The notes under the pieces are model-generated. The model was not told the origin of the DNA. It ran no database searches and worked only from the letters and a program-made list of their open reading frames with translations. Below are positions 9,208 to 18,454 of a DNA stretch of 42,577 nt, in pieces (position 1 is the stretch's first letter; each line of letters begins with the position of its first letter). A program made the position numbers and the translations under genes. The DNA comes from Ignavibacteria bacterium (GTDB lineage Bacteria > Bacteroidota > Ignavibacteria > Ignavibacteriales > Ignavibacteriaceae). Where the stretch lies: NCBI GenBank assembly GCA_011052365.1, contig DRJC01000369.1, forward strand, positions 1 through 42,577. Direction: 5' to 3'.

Positions 9208-11472
9208 TCATTTTCTAATAACAGCAACTTTTCCGGTGGTTATGTTATTACCGTCTTTATCGAAGGCAACAATTATATAAACACCGCTGCTTACATAATC
9301 CCCGTTTTTATCTTTACCGTTCCAAGATGCAATTCTACCTCCGGGAGATGAAAACTCTTTCAGTAATTTTCCGGAAATTGTAAGAATTTTAATATTGGAA
9401 TCTTTTACTAACCCGTCAATTATTAATTTATTATTACCGTTGCCGATAATAAAAGGACTCGGATATGTAAACAATTCAGAAAAATTAGCTGCCGGTTTTA
9501 CCGCTGTTGTAATGAACGAAGTAAGCCCGTTATCTGTACCGGCAAAAACTTCACCGGTATTTTCATTTATTGTTACACTTCTAATAACATCGGATAGTAG
9601 GGCGCTGTTAGTTGTATTTAATGTTGTTAATAATTTTGATCCGTCGGAATTAACAAGCAGCAATCCTTGGTTTGTCCCTATCCATTTTCGATTTAAGGGG
9701 TCAACAGCAATACTATTTATGCTTTGTTGTCTTAAAGAAAACACAGAACTGATTTTCAAACCCGAACCGCTTGAAGATAATGAGCCTAAATTGCTGATAA
9801 CGTTTACACCAAAATTGGTGCCTACCCATAATTCTCCTCTTTTATCGAGAGCTATTGCAGAAACAGAATTACTGTTTAGTCCGCTTGAAGTTGAAATAAA
9901 ACCTGAAACATCATCGGCAGTGTTGGTTAATGTTTTGTTCTCGTTAAAAAAGAACAACCCTGATCTTTTGGGATCAGTTGAGCTGTACCATTTGGTATTA
10001 AATTGATCTACAACCAAATTAAAATGAAATTTAAGTGTAAGGTTTAATTCTGAAGGCACTTTAAAATGATACCACAAACCTTTCGGAGTAATTACATTTA
10101 AAACGTTTCTATCAGCAGCCCAAAAGTTCAAAACCCAAATATTGTTTTTTGAATCTGCACCAAAGCCCGAAATAACAAGAAAACTCGGGTCGCTTTCAAT
10201 ACCTACTAAATCAGTATTATTAACGTCAAAATTAGTAATTGACTTATCCGTAACTTTTACAAATCCTCTGCCCCAATTACCAAAATATTTTGTATTATCG
10301 GGTGCTGTATAAACAACAAAATAACTGTTTGATGGTAATACAGGCGAATTCGATTTATTAAAAGTTGTCCATTTATTTTTATTAAATTTATAAAATCCTT
10401 TACCGGTTACGTCTCTACCGCTTGCCGACCAAAAGGCACCTTCTTTATCCACTGTAATATTGGGGAACTGATTTGCAGCCGGGCCATTAGGGAAAATAAT
10501 TTCAGCCGGTGATCCGTAAACTTGAATGATACCAACATCGGATGCAGCCAGCAAACCTAAAGTAGATGAAAATGCAAGAGAGTTCAAATTTATAGAAGAG
10601 GTAAATCTTGTAAAAAGATTTGTGCCGTCATAAGCACTTATTTTATTACCTGATAAAATATAGAGCGTATCCTGCGCAACAAGTAGATCGCTTATTTCTT
10701 TATTGTTGAATTGAAATAAAATCTTAGACCAAAAAGCACCGTTTTTTAGAGCCAAACCTTTGTCGGTACCGGCAATTAATTTAGAATTAAACTTTACCAA
10801 TTTCTTTACATTATTCGAAGGCAAACCCCTTGCTGTTGTAAAGACATTCCAAGATTCAGGAGCAGATAAATTAACCGCACCTTTTTTCTGAACTGCAATA
10901 CCTGAAATTGTAGAGGCGTAAATTAATCCGTTATTAAAAATACTATTAACTGCAATGTTAGATGTAAAACTTCCGAATTTAAAGAACGTATCGAGAAAGA
11001 GTAAGCTTTTTGAATCAATAAGAGAAATACCAAAATCTGATGCAACAATAATTGTATCACCTGTTACTGATAATTGGTTAATCGATTTAAGGCTTCTACC
11101 CGAATTAAAAATATCCAAAATTGAAGATGTAGTATTGCTCCCCGGATTATAAACATCAATAATTCCGTTTTCACTACCAAACCAAATTTTACCTGAATTA
11201 TCAATTGTTACTGCCGTAAGTTTTATTCCGTTAAAACCATCTGTCTTATGCAAAGTTGTATAACTACTGTTGCTTGAATTAAAAAAGAAACCACCGCCCT
11301 TACTTGCAGCCCAAACTCCCAAACTGTTGGTTTGCAATGCGGAAACATGCTTCATATCAGTATAGTTTCTAAAATTCGTAAACTGTTGACCAAAAAGTTG
11401 TTGAATAAATAATGATAAGAATAATATTGAAAGGAAACGGATGTTTGATAATTTCATTTGCTTAAAATTCAT
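9208..11472 (-). CDS. porZ: PorZ-like type IX secretion system beta-propeller protein
   Basis: 754 residues, close to the roughly 780 of Porphyromonas PorZ. A signal peptide (FLSILFLSLFIQQLFGQ) is followed by two beta-propellers. The first has the PorZ-type pattern GKIWFGSENGIIDVYNPG...SINQLSVTGDTIIVASDFGISLIDS; later repeats resemble two-component-regulator propellers (GELWVGTNFGVNVI, NRKWIGTNQGLLLV, GEVFAGTDNGLTSF). The last 80 residues form a FlgD/type IX-like tail (YPSPFI...VKDSNIKILTISGKLLKEF...SSGVYIIVAF). In known systems PorZ is part of the surface attachment complex that processes type IX cargo and hands it to anionic lipopolysaccharide. No other por genes are in the window. The assignment rests on architecture and motifs only. 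Confidence 0.75.
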   Translation of the reverse strand: MNFKQMKLSNIRFLSILFLSLFIQQLFGQQFTNFRNYTDMKHVSALQTNSLGVWAASKGGGFFFNSSNSSYTTLHKTDGFNGIKLTAVTIDNSGKIWFGSENGIIDVYNPGSNTTSSILDIFNSGRSLKSINQLSVTGDTIIVASDFGISLIDSKSLLFLDTFFKFGSFTSNIAVNSIFNNGLIYASTISGIAVQKKGAVNLSAPESWNVFTTARGLPSNNVKKLVKFNSKLIAGTDKGLALKNGAFWSKILFQFNNKEISDLLVAQDTLYILSGNKISAYDGTNLFTRFTSSINLNSLAFSSTLGLLAASDVGIIQVYGSPAEIIFPNGPAANQFPNITVDKEGAFWSASGRDVTGKGFYKFNKNKWTTFNKSNSPVLPSNSYFVVYTAPDNTKYFGNWGRGFVKVTDKSITNFDVNNTDLVGIESDPSFLVISGFGADSKNNIWVLNFWAADRNVLNVITPKGLWYHFKVPSELNLTLKFHFNLVVDQFNTKWYSSTDPKRSGLFFFNENKTLTNTADDVSGFISTSSGLNSNSVSAIALDKRGELWVGTNFGVNVISNLGSLSSSGSGLKISSVFSLRQQSINSIAVDPLNRKWIGTNQGLLLVNSDGSKLLTTLNTTNSALLSDVIRSVTINENTGEVFAGTDNGLTSFITTAVKPAANFSELFTYPSPFIIGNGNNKLIIDGLVKDSNIKILTISGKLLKEFSSPGGRIASWNGKDKNGDYVSSGVYIIVAFDKDGNNITTGKVAVIRK

Positions 11473-11524
11473 AAAAGAATAATTAAAATATTTTATTAAA
11501 GATACTAAATTAAATTTTAATTGA

Positions 11525-11983
11525 TTATAATTTTCTCATTAAATCAGCCATTTCTATTGCAGCTAATGAAACATCAGAGCCTTTGTTTTCTCCTTTATTA
11601 CCGGCTCTTTGTAATGCTTGTTCTATATTATCGGTAGTTAAAACACCAAACAGTACAGGCTTGCTGTGTTTAATAGCAACCTGAGTTATTCCTGAACTTA
11701 CAGATTGAGAGACATATTCAAAGTGTGGTGTTTCCCCCCTGATTACTGCGCCAAGACAAATCACTGCGTCGTATTTATTCTTTGAAAGTAAGATATCAGC
11801 GGTTACAGGAATTTCAAATGCCCCGGGAACTTTAATAATATCAATATTTTCATCCGGACAACCGTTTTCTTTTAGTGTGTTTAAAGCACCATCAAGTAAC
11901 TTTTGCCCGATAAATTCATTAAACAAACTTAAAATAATGGCGAATCTAAATTCAGAGGCAGCATGTTTTCCTTTTATAACCAT
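11525..11983 (-). CDS. ribH: 6,7-dimethyl-8-ribityllumazine synthase
   Basis: 152 residues, the family's usual size. Penultimate step of riboflavin synthesis: joins 5-amino-6-ribitylaminouracil and dihydroxybutanone phosphate; family members form 60-subunit or pentameric shells. Motifs seen: FNEFIGQKLLDGAL, PGAFEIPV, CLGAVIRGETPHFEYV (with the active-site His), PVLFGVLTTDNIEQALQRAG and GNKGSD-like GENKGSDVSLAAIEM. It is flanked by the PHP gene 12 bases upstream and porZ downstream, all minus strand. Other riboflavin genes are not in the window. Confidence 0.96.
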   Translation of the reverse strand: MVIKGKHAASEFRFAIILSLFNEFIGQKLLDGALNTLKENGCPDENIDIIKVPGAFEIPVTADILLSKNKYDAVICLGAVIRGETPHFEYVSQSVSSGITQVAIKHSKPVLFGVLTTDNIEQALQRAGNKGENKGSDVSLAAIEMADLMRKL

Positions 11984-11995
11984 AAAAAATTTCTC

Positions 11996-12826
11996 TTAAG
12001 CTGAATTTTTATATTGATTTTTTTTCATATTCGTAAGAGTTTCATAAGGGACATAATATTTACCGAAATTTGTATCATCTTCTCTTTTGCCTCCATGAAA
12101 ATCAGACCCGCCTGACGATAAAAGGAAAAATTCATTTACAACACCTTTATAAAAATTTACTTTATTTGGAGAATGTGAAGGGTGATAAACTTCTATTCCG
12201 TCCACGCCGGCATCAATTAAATCTTTTAATAATGTCTCAGGCATTTTACCGGGATGTGCAATGAATGAAAGTCCACCGGCGTCATTTATTATTTTAAAGG
12301 CGCTTTGTGGTGAAAGATGAACTTTTTTTTCGTATGCAGGGCATCCGTTAGCGATATATTTATTAAAAGCTTCAAAGTAGGAACTTACGTACCCTTTCTC
12401 GAGCAAAAGTTTTGCAATATGCGGTCTACCGATAGAATAATTTTTACCGGCAATTTCTATTTCATCAATACTTAAATTAAAACCAAGTGAGTTTAATTTT
12501 TCAATTATTCTGCAGGCACGTTTATATCTTTCATCTCTAAAAAATTTAAGATAGCCTTTTAACTCTTCGTTTTTTACATCAAATAGATACCCAAGTATAT
12601 GAACTTCATTGCCTTCAATATCAGTGCTTAATTCAACACCGGGAATTACTTCCACACCAATTTTTTTGCCTAGAGAATATGCTTCGGTAAAAGCACTTAT
12701 TGAATCATGGTCTGTTATTGATATTGCTTTTAAACCGAGAGATTTTGCTTTTATTAAAAGTTCTTCAGGTTTGTAAAAACCATCGGAGTGTGTAGTATGG
12801 GTATGTAGATCAACTTTATCAATCAT
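11996..12826 (-). CDS. PHP-domain phosphoesterase (RNase AM / YciV-like)
   Basis: 276 residues. The PHP metal-binding signature is complete: DLHTHTTHSDG (residues 5-15), ITDHDS, PGVELS, GRPHIAKLL, FIAHPGK and GGSDFHG. Homologues such as E. coli YciV (Rnm/RNase AM) and related enzymes remove nucleotides from 5' ends of rRNA or hydrolyse 3',5'-bisphosphates. The stand-alone PHP domain without a polymerase points to this group. It starts 4 bases after the Crp/Fnr gene, so the two are most likely in one transcript, with ribH following. Exact substrate is not readable from sequence. Confidence 0.85.
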   Translation of the reverse strand: MIDKVDLHTHTTHSDGFYKPEELLIKAKSLGLKAISITDHDSISAFTEAYSLGKKIGVEVIPGVELSTDIEGNEVHILGYLFDVKNEELKGYLKFFRDERYKRACRIIEKLNSLGFNLSIDEIEIAGKNYSIGRPHIAKLLLEKGYVSSYFEAFNKYIANGCPAYEKKVHLSPQSAFKIINDAGGLSFIAHPGKMPETLLKDLIDAGVDGIEVYHPSHSPNKVNFYKGVVNEFFLLSSGGSDFHGGKREDDTNFGKYYVPYETLTNMKKNQYKNSA

Positions 12827-12830
12827 AAAA

Positions 12831-13514
12831 TCAAGTATATATTTCTTTAAATTGTTCGTATTTAATTATTCGTAATCTTGATCCCTCAAGTTCTATTAGT
12901 CCTTTTTTGGCAAAAGAGTGTAGAGTACGTGAGATGGTTTCTCTTGAAGTACCTGCCATATTAGCTAAGTCGTGTTGAAAGGGGAGTTTCTCAATTTCAA
13001 CAATGCCGTTTTTAATTTTCCCTTTTTCATCAGCTATTTGTAATAGAACTGTTGCAACTTTTCCTTCAGCGTCATTAAGAGAAAGAGATTTTATTCTCAT
13101 ACCGGCTTCTCTTAAACGATAAGTAATTTCTTCTAAAAGAGCAATTGAAACATCGGGATGGTCATTTAGTAATTCTAAAAAATCTTCTCTTTTTATCATG
13201 TATAGTTCAGTATCTTCCATAGCCGTAACATTAGCCGAACGGGGCATTCCGTCCATCAACGCCATTTCGCCAAAGACATCGGAATCATGCAATAAAGACA
13301 AAATAACTTCTCTTCCGTCATCGCTTTCACGTGAAATTTTTACTTCGCCTTTTACAATAAAAAAGAGTGCATTGCCCTCATCGTGTTCAAATAAAATTAT
13401 TTCTCCTTTTTTATAATTCTTTTTTCCACAAACTTTATCAATTTGCAAAAGAGTTTCTTCATTAAGAGAACTGAAAATAGGTACCTTTCTTAAAATTCCT
13501 TCGTATGTAGACAT
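12831..13514 (-). CDS. Crp/Fnr family transcription regulator
   Basis: 227 residues. N-terminal cyclic-nucleotide-binding fold (about residues 10-125, with GEIILFEHDEGNALFFIVKGEVKI and DVFGEMALMDGMPRSANVTAMEDTELYMI), a long dimerisation helix, then a Crp-type winged helix with recognition helix GTSRETISRTLHSFAKKGLIE. The GEMALMDGMPRSA segment matches the cNMP phosphate-binding cassette (FGE...R-A), so it may bind a cyclic nucleotide. Fnr-type cysteine clusters at the N terminus are absent, so it is unlikely to be an oxygen-sensing iron-sulphur protein. It is divergent from ppiD across a 226-base gap and leads the PHP-ribH run. Confidence 0.93.
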   Translation of the reverse strand: MSTYEGILRKVPIFSSLNEETLLQIDKVCGKKNYKKGEIILFEHDEGNALFFIVKGEVKISRESDDGREVILSLLHDSDVFGEMALMDGMPRSANVTAMEDTELYMIKREDFLELLNDHPDVSIALLEEITYRLREAGMRIKSLSLNDAEGKVATVLLQIADEKGKIKNGIVEIEKLPFQHDLANMAGTSRETISRTLHSFAKKGLIELEGSRLRIIKYEQFKEIYT

Positions 13515-13740
13515 TTTATAGCCTGAATGTTTTTAAAAGATAAAATATAAATGGGCATAGTTTCAAAGTCAAATCATTTGTATAAATGAAAATTTATTAC
13601 AAAAACTAAGTTAAACAAGTTCAATATAAATATTGTGGTTTACTTGAATTTTGATATCAAATTAACATTGCATTTTTAGGGTTATGTGTCTATTTTTACT
13701 ATCTTAATTTTTTTTAAATTACTCTGGAGAAAATAAAATT

Positions 13741-15828
13741 ATGGCTATGATGGCCAAAATGCGAAGCCTTGCACCGGCATTTATTTTAACTGTTGGTGTA
13801 TTATTTGTACTCTTTATGATAATATCGGAATCAAGCGTTCTTCAAAGCATTGGAGGAGCTCCAACTAATGTTGGTTCAATTAATGGAGAAGATATTTCGT
13901 ATAAAGAGTTTTCAAAAATTCTTGACCAACAAAAAGAGAATAGAAAAAAACAAACGGGTAAAGATGTTGCAGAAGAAAACTTGAAACAATTTAGAGATCA
14001 GGTTTGGAATGCTGTTGTAACACAAACTCTTTTTGCACAGGAAATAAAAAAACTAAACATTACAGTTGCCGATGATGAAATAAAAGATGTGATTCTTAGC
14101 GACAACCCCCCTCAATTCCTTAAACAAAATTTTATTGATTCAACCGGCAAATTCAATAGAGATTTATATCAGAGGGCTTTGTTTGATCCTAAGAACAAAC
14201 AAGCTTTAATACAAGCTGAGGATTATGTTAGACAGAATCTTTTAACCCAGAAGTTACAAAGTATGTTGCTTGCTTCGGTTAATGTCGGTGAATCGGAAAT
14301 AGAGAGACAATTTATTGAACAAAAGACAAAGATGAATATTCAATATGCTTTGTTTCCTTTTACAGAATTTTCGGATTCATCTATTAAATTAGCAGATGTT
14401 GTGTTGAAGAAATATTATGACGAGAATATTGATAAATATAAAATTCCGGAAAAACGAAAATTAAAATATGTTTTATTTCCTTTTGTAGCATCTTCGGGTG
14501 ATTCAGCATTTGCACAAAAAAACATGTCGGAAGCCATTAAAGATTTTCAAAAGAATCCGGATAGTTTTAAAAAAGACGCAGGAATTTTTTCATCTATTCC
14601 GTACTCTTTAGATACACTTGATATTTCTCGTTTCCCGGTTAATGCAAGTACTGCAATTATTAAAGCTAAACCAGGCACATTAGTTGGTCCTATTCCTACA
14701 CCCGGTGGTTTAACTCTTTATCATTTAATTAAAACACTTCCTTCAAAAAACACTGTAGTTAGAGCATCACACATACTAATAAATCAATTTGGTAATGATG
14801 CAAAGAATAAAGCTGAAGCAATGAAGTTGTATAATAAATTGAGAAAGGGAGCAAACTTCAAAAAACTTGCGAAAGAAAAATCTGCTGATCCGGGAAGTGC
14901 TGTAAAGGGCGGCGATGTAGGTTGGTTTGCAAAAGGTAGAATGGTAAAGCCTTTTGAGAAGGCTGCTTTTAAAGGGAGAATAAACAGGGTACTAAAGCCT
15001 GTAAAGTCTAATTTTGGTTATCATATTATAAAAGTTACAGGTAGATCTAATCGTTTATATGTTGTTGAAAAAATATTTAACGAAATAAAAGCTTCTGCAT
15101 CAACCAAGGATGAAATTAAAAATAAAGCCGGGGATTATGCTTATCTTGCAAATAATAACGGATTTGAAAAAGAAGCAAAATTAGTGAACTATAAAATCCA
15201 AGAAACTCCAGCTTTTGCAAGAAGTAAATTTGGTGTTCCGGGTTTAGGTATTAATAGAAGGTTAATGGATTTTGCTTTTGAAAATGATTTAAATTCTATT
15301 AGCGATGTCTTTACTTTAACAAACGGCATTGTGGTTGTAAAAATCTCTGAAATAAAAAGCAGCAGTATTCAACCGTTTGAACAAGTTAAAGCTTCTATTG
15401 CTCAATTACTTAAAGCCAAAAAGAAAGTTGAGCTTGCTAAACAAAAAGCACTTGATATTAAATCAAAAATAAAAGGTGATTTGTCTAAAGTGGTGAATTA
15501 TGATAAAAATGCTTTTGTTGGTTCATTAAAGGATATTACACCAAACAGCAGTATTCCCGGTATCGGTAGAGATTACGCTTTTATCGGAGGTGCTCTAAAT
15601 GCAAAAGTAAATGAAATTACAGACCCCATAGGCGGAAGAAGAGGAATTTATCTTTTAAAAGTATTGAGCAGAACTCCCTTTGATTCATCAGCATTTGCTA
15701 TTCAAAAAAATACTATCAGAGATAATATTCTTAATCGGAAAAGGAGAACTTTTATAAACGATTGGATTGCTATAATGAAAGATAAAGCAGACATTGTTGA
15801 TGATAGGTATTTATTCTACGGACAATAA
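13741..15828 (+). CDS. ppiD: PpiD/SurA-type periplasmic peptidyl-prolyl isomerase
   Basis: 695 residues, a little longer than E. coli PpiD (623). One N-terminal transmembrane helix (LAPAFILTVGVLFVLFMII) anchors it, followed by a SurA_N-like helical chaperone region (VGSINGEDISYKEFSKILDQQ...). A parvulin domain at about 340-431 has VRASHILI, ADPGSAVKGGDVGWFAKGRMVKPFEKAAF and SNFGYHIIKV, then a second helical region. It helps fold outer-membrane and exported proteins near the Sec channel. GGAG sits about 13 bases before the ATG. It is a single-gene unit with its own promoter region and a strong terminator at 15850. Confidence 0.9.
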   Translation: MAMMAKMRSLAPAFILTVGVLFVLFMIISESSVLQSIGGAPTNVGSINGEDISYKEFSKILDQQKENRKKQTGKDVAEENLKQFRDQVWNAVVTQTLFAQEIKKLNITVADDEIKDVILSDNPPQFLKQNFIDSTGKFNRDLYQRALFDPKNKQALIQAEDYVRQNLLTQKLQSMLLASVNVGESEIERQFIEQKTKMNIQYALFPFTEFSDSSIKLADVVLKKYYDENIDKYKIPEKRKLKYVLFPFVASSGDSAFAQKNMSEAIKDFQKNPDSFKKDAGIFSSIPYSLDTLDISRFPVNASTAIIKAKPGTLVGPIPTPGGLTLYHLIKTLPSKNTVVRASHILINQFGNDAKNKAEAMKLYNKLRKGANFKKLAKEKSADPGSAVKGGDVGWFAKGRMVKPFEKAAFKGRINRVLKPVKSNFGYHIIKVTGRSNRLYVVEKIFNEIKASASTKDEIKNKAGDYAYLANNNGFEKEAKLVNYKIQETPAFARSKFGVPGLGINRRLMDFAFENDLNSISDVFTLTNGIVVVKISEIKSSSIQPFEQVKASIAQLLKAKKKVELAKQKALDIKSKIKGDLSKVVNYDKNAFVGSLKDITPNSSIPGIGRDYAFIGGALNAKVNEITDPIGGRRGIYLLKVLSRTPFDSSAFAIQKNTIRDNILNRKRRTFINDWIAIMKDKADIVDDRYLFYGQ

Positions 15829-15849
15829 AAACATTTTTAATAGTTTTTT

Positions 15850-15889
15850 AAATCCCCAAATAATATTTATTTGGGGATTTTATTTTTAA
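15850..15889 (+). terminator. Intrinsic terminator after ppiD
   Basis: A perfect 12-bp stem (15850-15861 with 15869-15880), core ATCCCC/GGGGAT, with a 7-base loop, followed by TATTTTTAA. It lies 22 bases after the ppiD stop and isolates ppiD from the next gene. Confidence 0.9.
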
Positions 15890-15936
15890 AAATATTTGTT
15901 GATTTTATACACACTATAAAATCCATTTTATATCTT

Positions 15937-16647
15937 ATGATTAAAAAACTAATATTAGTTTTCTTTATTATTTCAACCTCAACATTTTCACAGTATAATG
16001 GCAGCAAATTTTCATTTGGTGTAAACACTCTTTATACAACAACGTCAAAAGTATTCCTGTTTCCAAACTCATCCGATGAAATATTAAGAAATACCTCTAA
16101 CGATATAGACAATATATTTGATTACGGTGCAGAATTCCGTTATAGATTTTCTGAAGATATAATACTTGGACTTAATGTTGAATATATGAGAGCAACACAA
16201 ACCGGAACAAATATTACCGGGTTTGCAGGTAATTCTACAGTATCCATAAAAGCAGAAGACGGCTTTGAGGTAATACCGGTTGAGCTTTCTGTTTATTATG
16301 TTTTACCTTTTTCAACTGAACATTTTAAATTTTTAATGGGCGGCGGCGGAGCAGCTTATTTTGGAAATCATATTAGAAAAATTGGGACGGTTAAAGTAAA
16401 TAATATTTCAAGAGATTTTGCCTACGGTATACAAGTCTCAGTATCTATGGAGTATCTAATTATGTCACATCTTTCAATACAAGCAGGGTTAAAATTCAGG
16501 GATCCTGAATTCAGAGTTACGAGTCAGTATACAAGCAAATCTGTTTTAGTTGGTGGTAAGATAATAACTTTCCCTCAAGATAGATTTAATTCAAGAATAA
16601 ATATTGATGGTATTACTTTTATGCTTGGTGTTTATTATAACTTTTAA
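15937..16647 (+). CDS. Small outer-membrane beta-barrel protein
   Basis: 236 residues from the ATG at 15937 (MIKKLILVFFIISTSTFS-QYNG, a clear signal peptide). The longer open frame from 15871 begins inside the ppiD terminator and is rejected. Alternating hydrophobic strands follow (FRYRFSEDIILGLNVEYMRA, FEVIPVELSVYYVLPF, FKFLMGGGGAAYFG, LSIQAGLKFRD), and the protein ends with a strand closed by an aromatic residue (FMLGVYYNF), typical of OmpA/OmpW-like 8-stranded barrels. Function unknown. It stands alone between the ppiD terminator and aroK. Confidence 0.75.
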   Translation: MIKKLILVFFIISTSTFSQYNGSKFSFGVNTLYTTTSKVFLFPNSSDEILRNTSNDIDNIFDYGAEFRYRFSEDIILGLNVEYMRATQTGTNITGFAGNSTVSIKAEDGFEVIPVELSVYYVLPFSTEHFKFLMGGGGAAYFGNHIRKIGTVKVNNISRDFAYGIQVSVSMEYLIMSHLSIQAGLKFRDPEFRVTSQYTSKSVLVGGKIITFPQDRFNSRINIDGITFMLGVYYNF

Positions 16648-16791
16648 TTTATATCTTCTCATCTCAGTATAACAAAACACGATCTATTTTATAGATTAGA
16701 ATTTAATTCTTTAATCTCAAAAATCTAATGCCGGTTTTCATTATTATCATTCCTTTATACTAACACTTTTTTTTTATAGCTTTGACAATCT

Positions 16792-17340
16792 ATGTTAAAC
16801 AAAATTGTATATCTAACAGGTTTTATGGCTACAGGCAAAAGTACCATCGGTCCTATTTTATCCAATACTTTAGGATGGAGTTTTTACGACCTGGATGAGG
16901 TTATTGAGTCTAAATATAATTCCTCAATAAAAAAAATATTTAGTGAAAAAGGTGAAGATGAATTTAGAACTATTGAAAACAAGGTACTTGCTGAATTGAA
17001 TCCTAATAAGAATGCAATTGTTGCCTTAGGCGGTGGTACAATGATGAATCAGGAGAATATAGACCTGATGAAAAAGAGAGGGGTTATAGTTTTGTTTGAA
17101 ACTTCTGAAAATGAAATTTACCACAGGATGAAAAATAAAATGAGCAGACCATTAGCCATTGATGATAATGGTAATATGCTTGGCGAAAAAGAATTAAGAA
17201 ATAAAATAAAAGAATTGCTGCAAACAAGAAAAAAATTTTATGAACAAGCCGATATTAAAATTAATACGGGTAATGAACTTGTAGGTAACACCGTGGATAA
17301 ATTAACAAAAATATTACGTGAAAAAATTAATGATTTATAA
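16792..17340 (+). CDS. aroK: Shikimate kinase
   Basis: 182 residues. Phosphorylates shikimate on the way to chorismate. Walker A GFMATGKST (residues 10-18), DLDEVIE shikimate-binding Asp, FSEKGEDEFRTIE with the FR-x-E motif, LGGGTMM, and the lid arginine region (KNKMSRPLA). It overlaps aroB by 11 bases, so the two steps of the shikimate pathway are translated together. A 144-base gap precedes it with no clear hairpin. Confidence 0.95.
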   Translation: MLNKIVYLTGFMATGKSTIGPILSNTLGWSFYDLDEVIESKYNSSIKKIFSEKGEDEFRTIENKVLAELNPNKNAIVALGGGTMMNQENIDLMKKRGVIVLFETSENEIYHRMKNKMSRPLAIDDNGNMLGEKELRNKIKELLQTRKKFYEQADIKINTGNELVGNTVDKLTKILREKINDL

Positions 17341-18427
17341 AAAAATAAAAGTCAATTTAAAAGACAATGCTTACAGTATTTTAATAGGAAATTCCATATT
17401 AGAAAACATTAACGATTATATCGAAGAGCATTCCATTTACAAAAATATTTTGGTTATAGTTGATAAAAAAGTACTTTCAAACCATAAAAGATTATCAAAA
17501 ATATTCTTGAAAAATAAATTTTCAAAATTGAATTTCTATCCTCTTCAAGTAAAGGAATCTATAAAATCCATTAGTTATTTAATAAAAATCAATTCATTTT
17601 TATTGGAGAAAAACTACGGAAGAGATACTACAATAGTAGCAATTGGCGGGGGAGTAATTGGTGATTTAGCAGGCTTTGCTGCTTCTACTTTTATGAGAGG
17701 GGTTCAACTTATCCAAGTTCCTACAACCTTACTTTCAGCCGTTGATAGTTCTGTCGGTGGTAAAACGGGTGTGAACTTTAACGGAAAGAAAAATATTTTA
17801 GGTTCATTCTATCAACCCAAATTAGTAGTTGTTGATATTGACTTTTTATCCTCCTTGCCTAAGCAAGAGTTAACATCCGGCTTAGGTGAAATAGTAAAAT
17901 ATTCATATTTGTGGAATGATGATTTCTTTAATTATTTGAACCATAATTATTCCGAAGTTTATAACTTCAATAAAATTGTATTACAAAAAATAATTTACAA
18001 TTCATTATTAATAAAAAGCAGTATAGTCGTTAAAGATGAAAAGGAACAAAGCTTAAGAAAAATATTAAACCTGGGTCACACTTTTGCACATGCTTTTGAA
18101 TCGTATTTTAATTTTAGAGTTAAACACGGACAAGCTGTTATCGCAGGATTGGCAGCTTCATTTTATTTATCAAATCAACTGGGAATTTTTGGGAATGAAG
18201 ATTTGAAAAAATACTTATCCTTACCTTCGGCAATAAAGATAGGATCATTTCTGAAATCGGTGGACAACAAAGCAATTTTTAAGATTATGAAATCCGATAA
18301 AAAAAATAGGGACGGTCAAATTAAATTTGTTCTATTAAAAAATATCGGTGAGATACTGCTTGATGTAAATGCTAAGTCTTCACAAATATATTCTGCAATA
18401 AATAAAACAAAAAAGCTATTTAATTGA
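17330..18427 (+). CDS. aroB: 3-dehydroquinate synthase
   Basis: About 365 residues from the ATG at 17330; a GTG at 17318 is an alternative start. Converts DAHP to 3-dehydroquinate. Motifs: GRDTTIVAIGGGVIGDLAGFAASTFMRGV (NAD-binding loop), QVPTTLLSAVDSSVGGKTGVNF, GLGEIVKYS, LNLGHTFAHAFE and KHGQAVIAG with the zinc-binding His residues. Length is normal for bacterial AroB. The start overlaps the end of aroK. Confidence 0.95.
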   Translation: MIYKKIKVNLKDNAYSILIGNSILENINDYIEEHSIYKNILVIVDKKVLSNHKRLSKIFLKNKFSKLNFYPLQVKESIKSISYLIKINSFLLEKNYGRDTTIVAIGGGVIGDLAGFAASTFMRGVQLIQVPTTLLSAVDSSVGGKTGVNFNGKKNILGSFYQPKLVVVDIDFLSSLPKQELTSGLGEIVKYSYLWNDDFFNYLNHNYSEVYNFNKIVLQKIIYNSLLIKSSIVVKDEKEQSLRKILNLGHTFAHAFESYFNFRVKHGQAVIAGLAASFYLSNQLGIFGNEDLKKYLSLPSAIKIGSFLKSVDNKAIFKIMKSDKKNRDGQIKFVLLKNIGEILLDVNAKSSQIYSAINKTKKLFN

Positions 18428-18454
18428 AGAAAGTTTTTCTATAAAAATAATTTT

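Noticed and set aside
13649-13662. TTTGATATCAAA palindrome between the Crp/Fnr gene and ppiD as an Fnr/Crp site
   Set aside because: The half-sites TTGAT/ATCAA touch each other, while Fnr and Crp sites need a spacer of four to six bases; a chance AT palindrome is likely.
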